A DNA stretch of 64,000 bases from Pontederia crassipes (Eukaryota; Streptophyta; Magnoliopsida; Commelinales; Pontederiaceae), in the NCBI GenBank assembly GCA_030549335.1, contig CM060193.1, positions 43,571,391-43,635,390 on the forward strand, in the 5' to 3' direction. How positions within the stretch are numbered: the first letter of the stretch is position 1; the number at the start of each line of letters is the position of its first letter. Position numbers and translations under genes: made by a program. Below the pieces are notes generated by a model. That model searched no databases. It worked only from the letters and a program-made list of their open reading frames with translations, and had not been told where the DNA came from. Shown here in pieces: positions 56,640-64,000 of this stretch.

Positions 56640-57000
56640 CCGTCGTCACGGCCGTGCCACTCTTTGGCACGCCCGTGCCATTATGGTTATGGTCGTTCCA
56701 CGCCATGCGCATGCCTGTGTCATCACTCGACAGAACCTAAGTAAAAGGTCAACCGATGCCGGTCGACCGAGCGCTCAATCGGTCATGGCCGTGGCACCCT
56801 TCCGGCACGACCGTGCCATGACTAACCTAGCCGCACGCAGGATAATCGATCAACCGACCTGAATCGGTCGACCGATCTCACCCTTTGTCACGGTCATGCC
56901 CTCTTATGGCACGCACATGCCACCTCCTATGTAGAACCCGTTATCCTGATCGGCACGACCGTGCCATTATGTTGTCACGGCTATGCCAGGCCACAAAATA
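56640..57000. repeat. CACGGCCGTGCC palindrome array
   Basis: At least eight variants, for example GTCACGGCCGTGCCACTC, GGCACGCCCGTGCCAT, GGCACGACCGTGCCATG, GTCGACCGA, with spacers of 10 to 40 bases, inside the LTR. Confidence 0.75.
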
Positions 57001-58081
57001 GTCCTTGATTTTCCACTCATCAGTCTTCCCTTATTTTGATATGAACATTATTGATTGCCTTATGATTCCAACATGAACTCTTTTTTCTGATTTACCTCAT
57101 ACCGATTTCTAGGAATCTTTTATTAGATTTATTAATTAATTATCTTTTTTTAAAATTTGAATATTGCTTATGTACAATTGATCCTATTTTCCTGACCCTA
57201 CAGAGATCTCTCACTAGTTTTCAAGACCTATTCTCTCATTGATTTATTTTCTTATTGATCTCATTGTATTCATTGAACAAAGAAGAAAAAGCTACAAGTT
57301 ATTCAAAGTGATTAATAAGATCAGATGAAAGATTAACAATGGGTTGCCAGTCCAAGCCAAGTGCATCACGATAAGGGTCGCTCCCTTGATCATGGTTTGA
57401 TCACCCATTGATCCGCACAAGGTCGTATCGTTTGCTGGGCATACCCTAAGAATTAAAGGCACCTAAAGTCACCCTGATTGCTAATTAATAACTAAGATCA
57501 AGAAGCATGTTCAAGTCAAGTCAAGTTATCGTCATGATTTTAAGTTTACTAAGCATCATTTGATTCTCATGATTTATGATATCCTCTTATTCTTATTATG
57601 ATCTATGATGCTACCATGTTGTCCTTTCAAGTTCAAGTTAAGCATTATTATTTATCTCTGATTATTCTATTGATGTTATACATTATATATCATGTGGTTC
57701 CCCACTAGGCTGTAAAGCTTACGGGAGGGCCTCCTCCCATGTGTCTGATTTCCACATGATCAAGTCAGTGATGAGGTGGACTAGGTGTGTGGTGACGAAG
57801 CTCTGGCGACAAAAAACCACAGGACTTATTAGTTTCCTTTTCCCTTCCGCATTTATAGCTTCATGATGTAGAACCTTATTATATTCCTTAGGAATGATGT
57901 AGCCACTTTTTAGACTTCCACATATTTACGTTATCTTATTTTATTTTATTATTTTTCTGCTGACATATCTCGATTGTTGACTGAGATATGGTCAACATTA
58001 TGGTCAAAGTCATAGCATGTCGTAACGTCTTCAGGTTGGTCTTCACCACGTGCGGGGGTCGATTTGGGGGCGTTACATTTA

Positions 58082-58094
58082 TGGTATCAGAGCC
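58082..58094 (+). other. Met-tRNA primer-binding site
   Basis: TGGTATCAGAGCC, complementary to the 3' end of plant initiator tRNA-Met, four bases after the LTR end. Confidence 0.85.
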
Positions 58095-60784
58095 TAAAAT
58101 CAGGACGCTCTTGACGTCCTATTGTATAAGATAGTATAGTAAAAGTTCATATGCTTTCGCGGAGTAGTCGCCACACCTTCCACCGTAAAGTACAAGTAAG
58201 ATCTTTCTTGCTTTGAGTTATTCTTTATTTATGTACTGATATGTATTTCACATGAGTGGTTGATTCCTAAGGATGTTATTATGTATGGTAGGAATCAATT
58301 TAAAGGTTATTAGTGATTAGACAAAAAGGGTCATAAAGGTTACAAATAAATTGAAACAGAATACGTAATAAGCATGTGGATAAATATACTCACGTAGATA
58401 TTTAAAGAGTAAAATATAAGAAACGATTATGTTTCTTATAATTCATGTTTTCCATCTCCTTCATGATCGCTCTATTCATGGACTTCTTCTGCTGACTGCA
58501 GCAGTATGAATAGGAAAATGAATAGGCATATCAGTTGCAAAGAGATATAGATTTAAAAAAGAAACGAGGGAATTATAAGAATAATTAAAGGAGTCTACTC
58601 ACACAATATGTAGGTGTGAGATGATTTCAAATAACAGAAGTGAAATCAAGTATGTCTAAGTTATGATTTATCGTTATAACTTATGTGGTTCCATGAGTCT
58701 ACCAATATAGGGGTTTAATAAATTATCTGATTTATATTTATATATTGATAAGTATGGACCCATAATGCTCGTCGTGCTTTAGACTTCATATGGCCCCCTT
58801 ATATTATGTTGATAATGACCCTAAGCAAATCTAAACTAGTTATATGAAATTCTTAATTGGACTACCTTATGTGGAAAAATAATAATCAAATTATTAATTA
58901 TGTTCAAGTTATGTAATATCCGTACACAAGAGTTTAAAGAATTAGTAAGCTGTCCAAGAATCATGTATAAAGTATGGATGAACAAATATAGAAGCTTAAA
59001 GGGTTTAGAAGTCACATTGGCTTGAATAAATGTTAGGAGAAATTTTCAACAAGTGACTATTTTAAGTGAACATTTAATACTCACACACATATGTACATAT
59101 AACATAATATACTTATAAATATATAAGGATAAATAAATAAGTAAACAGATTTAATTAACTTAGTTTAGTATAGAGTAGATTTGAAATTTTATTAATATGA
59201 AGTATATTTTTCTATAGTCAATATTAAAAAATGAATTCGCTATCATCGCAATGTAAATATATTTTCAAAATAGACTAATATGATTGATAAAAGAATTATA
59301 TATAAGAACAAACAATCATGAAAGAATTAAATGAATGTGAGAAATTTAGAAAAGATTTAAAGTCTCTTAATTGAGACATGCTTAAGGATGATATGAGCCC
59401 CCAACATTGTCTTAAAAGATCAAAACATTAAGTGAGAAAATTTTAGAAAGTATGAGGGGTTAGGGTATAGTATGAGGAATTTTATAAGTCTCCTACAAAG
59501 TTACTGGAGAAGTAAGTTATGCACTTGAGAAGGATGATTATGAAGTAAACTATAAATTTTAAGTGAATTATCTTGGCTATGGATATATTTATTAGTTTTC
59601 ATAATAATGTTCAAATCATATAGGGTAATTAATCATATATCATGATTGATAGTTCAAGAGGGAAAATAAAAACATATATATGTTTAGATAATGAGTTAAG
59701 CAAGCCATCAGATAATACATAGAATGTCCTCTAAGATGTAAGATATAAGATGATATATAGAATGTTCACTAAGATGCCTCTACATCAATATGATGAAAAA
59801 TGTTCAAGATTTGTCTTGATCAAGTGGACCACTTATGATTTGATCATAAGTCTTATAAATGGATTAGTTCTCCTTCCCAACTTTAAAGTTATTTCGACCA
59901 TCTCTCATGTGCTACAAGATATCATTAATGCAAAGGACCATGAAATGATGCGCAAAGAAGAAGGATAATTGCTTGTCTTCTGTTTGTTGATTGTTTGGTT
60001 TTCCTGTCTTATTGTTTGATTTTATTTCATGTGTTCACTCGCATTCATGATGTTTTACTAAGGACTTATGGTAGAGAATGTACACAAATGGTTTTGTTCA
60101 TTAAGAACTAGATTGTACTATATGATCGACCCCTCATCGTAAATATCATTTGACCTTAACATTGATTCAGAGTGGTTCAAGATGCTCAAGGAAAGAACTT
60201 GTTGTGGTAAACTATAACCATTGAACTTCTATGAAATTAAATGATCTGACATTGCAAGAAACAGATCAATGTAAGTCAAATAAGTTATGGCTTCCACTCA
60301 AAAGCTAAATGATTATGATGATGACTCTTAACCCATGATATGTGATTATGTTAGACCCCTAAGAATCTTTCCTAAATAATCCAAAATTCATGATGATTAA
60401 GGATGAAGTACGGATTCAATGACTTGATCAAATACCTATTCTTGATCTTATATGTGATTCCCTTTTTATATCATTGGTCGGATCATCAATAAAAAAAGTA
60501 CTCTTTTTATGATGATGTTTAAAGTAGGGTCACATCAAACATAGGTCATCGTGAAAGTTATTGATCTAAACTGACATGATTTTGTTATGAATTTTATCAG
60601 TATTTACAGAAAAAAGCATTCGGTTATTGGAGAACAATCAATATACTTCTAATGTCGAATCAGGATTCCTTCTTAATTTCTTTCATCCTTGTAAATCGAT
60701 TTATTGACAATTTTTTTGTTGAAAATTCAAACGAAAAAATTAAAATTTTTTAGACTCCCGAATATCCAACTGATCAATTAATTT
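58095..60784. other. AT-rich retroelement interior without recognised domains
   Basis: The longest frame (59750-59968, plus) shows no domain. Sequence is strongly AT-rich, suggesting decay by methylation-driven C to T change. Confidence 0.45.
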
Positions 60785-61920
60785 CTTATAACGTACTCTT
60801 TTTTTCTTTGACAAATAAGCCAACAGTCCCCTTCTTACCCTGAAAAAGCAAGGTCACCTCGAACCGACTGATGTTGAAGAAACAACGGATGAGTTGTGGG
60901 GGAAAAAGAGAGATGTCTCCTACATTACCCGTAATATGTGGAAGTATCAACGTAATTTCTCCCTCAAACATCTAATAGACCTCTACTATATAGTCTTACC
61001 ATTTTGGTACCTCGAAAGGGAGGTGCTCCTTGCTTGCATCCTTTCCTCTCTTTCTTAATTTTTTTAACGACTTAGTCCCAGGCTGGATGGAATCTCTTTT
61101 CTTCGTACTTATCAATACATAAAACAATTCGGAGTTCAATGTAAGTTTCTATTTCATTTCAACATGGAACAAAAAAGACAGGCCTACTTTTCTTTGTTCA
61201 ACTGGGCTTGTTCGCTTGACGGGTCCTGTCACTGCTAGTTAGCTCCACGAGACTGGAATCAGTACAAAGGGGAAGTTTCGACTCAATCGTCGGTTCGTCC
61301 TATTCAGATATTCACGACCAAGAGGTCGAATTTAGATCAAGTATCTCGTATCTATAAGCAGGGGGCGTGGCCAAGAAGCAGCCAACTGACTGTCCCCTTC
61401 AACCCGACCTTAAAAAAAGGATTTAGCCATACAGAAGCCCAGAAGCTTCTCAAGCTCAAGCATTTACCTTTCTAGTTAGAGACCAACGTCTTAGGGCTAA
61501 CGTCTGGTAAGTCCATCAGTCCACACAGTTGTCCATGTACCAGTAGAAGATTCCGCAGCTACTCCTCTACTCCGCGCTAAAGAACTAGAAACTAAGTACT
61601 CTTTTTTTCTTTCGGATAGGAAAATGGACCGATTTGTCAGATTGTGATATTATTAATAGATTTGTTCGAATATGTAGAAACCTTTCTCATTATCACAGTG
61701 GATCGCGAAACCCTCACAAAGGTTTATGTACAAAGAACATCAAGTACAAGTATTAGTAGCATAGCAAAAAAGCCCGACTCTACGAACCCGAGGAAAGGCT
61801 GCACAGCTCCCGTAGGGGCGTTAAGACCGGAGGTTTCTATTTTTTTTCAAAAGAAAAAAATTCCCCTCTACTTTGATGTTGACTCTGACTTCTAGGTCTC
61901 TCCTTTCTCCTACTCTTTCA
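60785..61920. other. Probable organelle-derived insert (NUMT/NUPT)
   Basis: A block clearly richer in GC than both flanks, containing a fragment of the plastid gene matK (61622-61756). The rest has the look of plant mitochondrial intergenic DNA (for example GGGGGCGTGGCCAAGAAGCA near 61361), in which plastid fragments are common. I infer a mitochondrial segment carrying an old plastid piece, inserted in a Ty3 element. Borders approximate; only the matK part rests on a recognised protein. Confidence 0.5.
61622..61756 (+). pseudogene. matK: matK 3' fragment
   Basis: The frame [18 protein letters not shown] then [10 protein letters not shown] (about 61622-61708) matches the C-terminal part of plastid maturase K (family form [28 protein letters not shown]). 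After SGS, where intact proteins continue SKKKxLYRIKYILRLSC, the frame diverges and stops at 61754-61756. Maturase K helps splice group II introns in plastids; this is only a fragment of about 45 codons. Confidence 0.8.
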
Positions 61921-62533
61921 GGGTACAAACTATTCTATCTAATTATTTTCATAGATAATAAAAATTCTGATGAGGTAATAAACTAATGTGAATCATATGA
62001 TGATGTCATTATCTACGATGATGGACAACATTCTTAGTGAGCCTATCGATCCTTGCACGACATATGCTACCCAATAAGGACGACCCTATGGAAATAACTT
62101 CATACCATAAAGTCTATGCTAGTGATACTAATGATGATTGAAGATAAGATTTATTCTTCACATCGGCTAGAAATTTGTTAAGAGGATTGTGATGGGATTC
62201 CTATTTGATTCTTCCTCCTAAGATGTATAAGTATTATGCAAAAAGAAGAAGATAATTACTAATATTCAAAGATCTAAAAATTATAGTTAGAAGATGAGTG
62301 TTATATCGACCTCCTTTCAAGCATGACCTTGATTTCTAAGGCCCCGTGACACACAAATTGAAAAGACTAATTTAATAACTTCAAGATAAGTGGTTTATGA
62401 GACCGAGAGTCTCATTTTTAGATGTTCCACTTCTTTTGTAAAGAAGAAAAATGACTCTATGAATTTAGAGATTTATTAACAAGTTGTTAAATAAAACAAC
62501 CATCAAGATATAAGTGTTTGTTACCATGCAAAG
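61921..62533. other. Retroelement interior, no domain recognised
   Basis: AT-rich sequence between the organelle-like insert and the RT relic. Confidence 0.45.
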
Positions 62534-62760
62534 ATGACTTGTTTAAGGCTACGTGTTCTCAAGATCGATCTATGGAGTGAGTACCAGCAGTTTCGAATTG
62601 TTGAAGAAGATGTAATGAAGATAATTTTCCTGAAAATGAATGATCACTATAAATTGAGCGATGTCATTGGACTAAGAACACCCCAAAAATCTTTAGAATC
62701 TCATGAACATTGTGTTCAAACCATGCCTACATTTATGTAGAAAAGATTGAAGTGTTCATC
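62534..62760 (+). pseudogene. Ty3 reverse transcriptase relic
   Basis: LKIDLWSEYQQFRIVEEDVM (about 62561-62620) matches the Ty3 RT motif FSKIDLRSGYHQLRIxExDVxKTAF, followed by remnants of the PFGLTNAPATFM segment (MPTFM at the end of the frame). Same strand as the LTR and primer site upstream. Truncated and mutated. Confidence 0.75.
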
Positions 62761-63090
62761 GATCGAAAGAGTCTTAGGTATACTTTCTTTTAGTAGTACG
62801 CTAATATGTGACAATGAAGATGACACGAAGTTTGAAAGATTCTTTCTCCATGAACTCGGTTGCACATACATTCAGACACAAGTGATGCTCGCTAATAACT
62901 AGCTGGTCACTATAGTCTTTTATCCCATTTTAGATGCATTTCACCCATATCGAGCCCCTAAATTGCCCAACTTTTGGCCAATTATGTTTGAAATGTATGG
63001 ATTGTGATAACTAGTTGATCTTCCTCATTTTATGCTTAATTTCATGTGCATAGAGGTTCTGAAATGCTAAAATTCATAAATAATTTAATT
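62761..63090. other. Degenerate retroelement sequence
   Basis: Directly follows the RT relic; no further motif recognised. Confidence 0.4.
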
Positions 63091-63650
63091 CTATGCCAAG
63101 TTATCATTTTTAGGACAAGTTATTACTCTCATATGCCAAGTTATAATTATTTTAAATGAGCTGATTTTCAATGATTTTCTGGCCCTAAATCCATTACTAT
63201 CATGAATGAATCATATTTCGATAATCATATTTCAACTTGTGCAAAATTATCAATCCACTTGAACAAGTTATCATTTTTTCAATGACAAGTTATCATTAAA
63301 GGGCAAAACTATCATTTTGACTTACAAAACTGTCAATTCTGCACAAAGGCCTTAGGCAATCATTATAGCATTGTCTTAACTCATTGCTATTCAAATTTTA
63401 TTACATTTGGATAACCACAATCAAAGTTATGATAAATTATCGTTTTTAAGGCAATTAAGTTATCGTTTTGGCACCCAAGTTATCATTCTTATGAAATCTT
63501 ATTCATATTTGATTTCTGACTTCACTCACTTGCCACCCTAATCCATTTGATGCCTTCAATGCTCTGAACCATCCATATTTGATCATTTTCTAATATTTAT
63601 GCAAAGTTATCATTCCGAGTTCTCAAACTTATCATTTTAATTACTGATTT
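63091..63650 (+). repeat. Dispersed AAGTTATCATT motif array
   Basis: At least ten variants of (C)AAGTTATCATT(T) occur at irregular spacing (for example near 63101, 63137, 63265, 63286, 63468, 63605 and 63629), more than expected for the local composition. No longer unit could be aligned. Confidence 0.5.
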
Positions 63651-64000
63651 CACACCTTCATAACACCATATTTTATTTGATGTTTGAGCTGACCCTGGTG
63701 GCTTTCCTTATCCTTATTTATTCATTTCCTATTTGAGAACTTTGATGTTTGGTGTTCTATCTCTTCTAGCAGGGAAAAACATGTTGCAAAAAGGTGGAAA
63801 AAGGTGGAGGGACCACTACTTTTGCTGTCCAAAAAAGTTATCTTTTGCAACTGTAAGTAGGACCAGGACACATGGCACAATCACATCACCATGGAACATC
63901 CTGATGCTGATCTAAGGGTGATTAAAGGTCAGATATAAGCTGAAAATCCTAAGAAAGAAAAGGGACCTGACCATTGCAAGGTTTTGAAGAGGAAGGAAGG
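63651..64000. other. Window end, nothing recognised
   Basis: A 60-codon plus-strand frame at 63733-63915 shows no domain. Confidence 0.4.

Larger units (their letters stand above)
56130..58077 (+). repeat. 5' LTR of a Ty3 (Tekay/Del-like) element
   Basis: Ends GGGGGCGTTACA at 58077, four bases before a Met-tRNA primer site, so it is a 5' LTR on the plus strand. Contains a CT/TA/CT microsatellite (56213-56271) and a palindrome array (56640-57000). The left border was not determined and no partner LTR lies within the window. Confidence 0.65.
58078..62760 (+). mobile_element. Interior of the Ty3 element, decayed and interrupted
   Basis: Starts with the primer site and reaches at least to a reverse transcriptase relic at 62540-62745. 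The distance from primer site to RT is about 3.3 kb once the organelle-like insert (60785-61920) is discounted, as usual for this group. The gag region (58100-60700) is AT-rich and no gag motif could be recognised. Confidence 0.55.

Noticed and set aside
56620..56862. 80-codon ORF rich in Arg/Ala/His
   Set aside because: It follows the CACGGCCGTG palindrome array of an LTR.
1..64000. CRISPR arrays, operons, ribosome binding sites, prokaryotic genes
   Set aside because: Spliced genes, plant transposons and base composition show plant nuclear DNA; the regular repeats seen are microsatellites or LTR-internal arrays without spacer structure.
1..64000. tRNA or rRNA genes
   Set aside because: Only tRNA-like primer sites and SINE promoter boxes were seen; no complete cloverleaf or rRNA segment was recognised by eye.

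Overview
The window reads as nuclear DNA of a flowering plant, probably a monocot. It contains two intron-bearing protein genes of clear plant type. The first exon of one is very GC-rich, as is common in monocot genes. Between them lies AT-rich DNA dense with nested transposons: chromovirus, Athila/Tat-type, SIRE-type and Tekay-type LTR elements, a TRIM, a CACTA transposase relic, hAT and Tourist-type MITEs, LINEs and SINEs. The species cannot be named from sequence alone.

Only two genes look intact, both on the minus strand and both in the ubiquitin system. NPL4 (26307-29937, two exons, 420 aa) is the Cdc48/p97 cofactor that helps deliver ubiquitinated substrates. OTUB1 (37105-48602, eight exons, 348 aa) is an otubain-type deubiquitinase with its Asp-Cys-His residues in place. 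Its first intron appears to use a rare GC donor. Its introns 1, 3 and 4 have collected LINE 3' ends, a Tourist-like MITE, an hAT MITE and a tRNA-type SINE; NPL4's single intron carries a SINE with a perfect 17-bp target duplication.

Layout. 1-495: microsatellite and AT-rich DNA. 495-5973: a unit bounded by terminal inverted repeats that contains a decayed Ty3 chromovirus. 6000-10430: AT-rich DNA with microsatellites, an RNase-H-like relic and one candidate small secreted-peptide ORF. 10438-20877: a large minus-strand LTR element with a tRNA-Asp-like primer site and gag-like remnants, interrupted by a TRIM and two solo LTRs, one of which carries a SINE. 20878-23700: broken CACTA TNP2 transposase and repeats. 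23890-24810: duplicated segment split by an hAT MITE. 26307-30414: NPL4. 30500-36250: decayed retroelement DNA. 37105-48720: OTUB1 with its insertions and a TATA-like promoter motif. 49000-58077: LTRs and LTR fragments. 58078-64000: interior of a Ty3 element (Met-tRNA primer site, later an RT relic) interrupted by a GC-richer segment with a matK 3' fragment, probably organelle-derived.

The strongest structural observations are the following: ORF continuity restored across a solo LTR with matching target duplication; a complete TRIM; two hAT MITEs with 8-bp duplications; a recurrent stem-loop just before the poly(A) tail of LINE copies; a 25-bp tail-only retrotransposition scar; and palindrome-rich CGGCCG/CGACCG arrays that recur inside unrelated LTRs. 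I did not find evidence for a new enzymatic or defence system.
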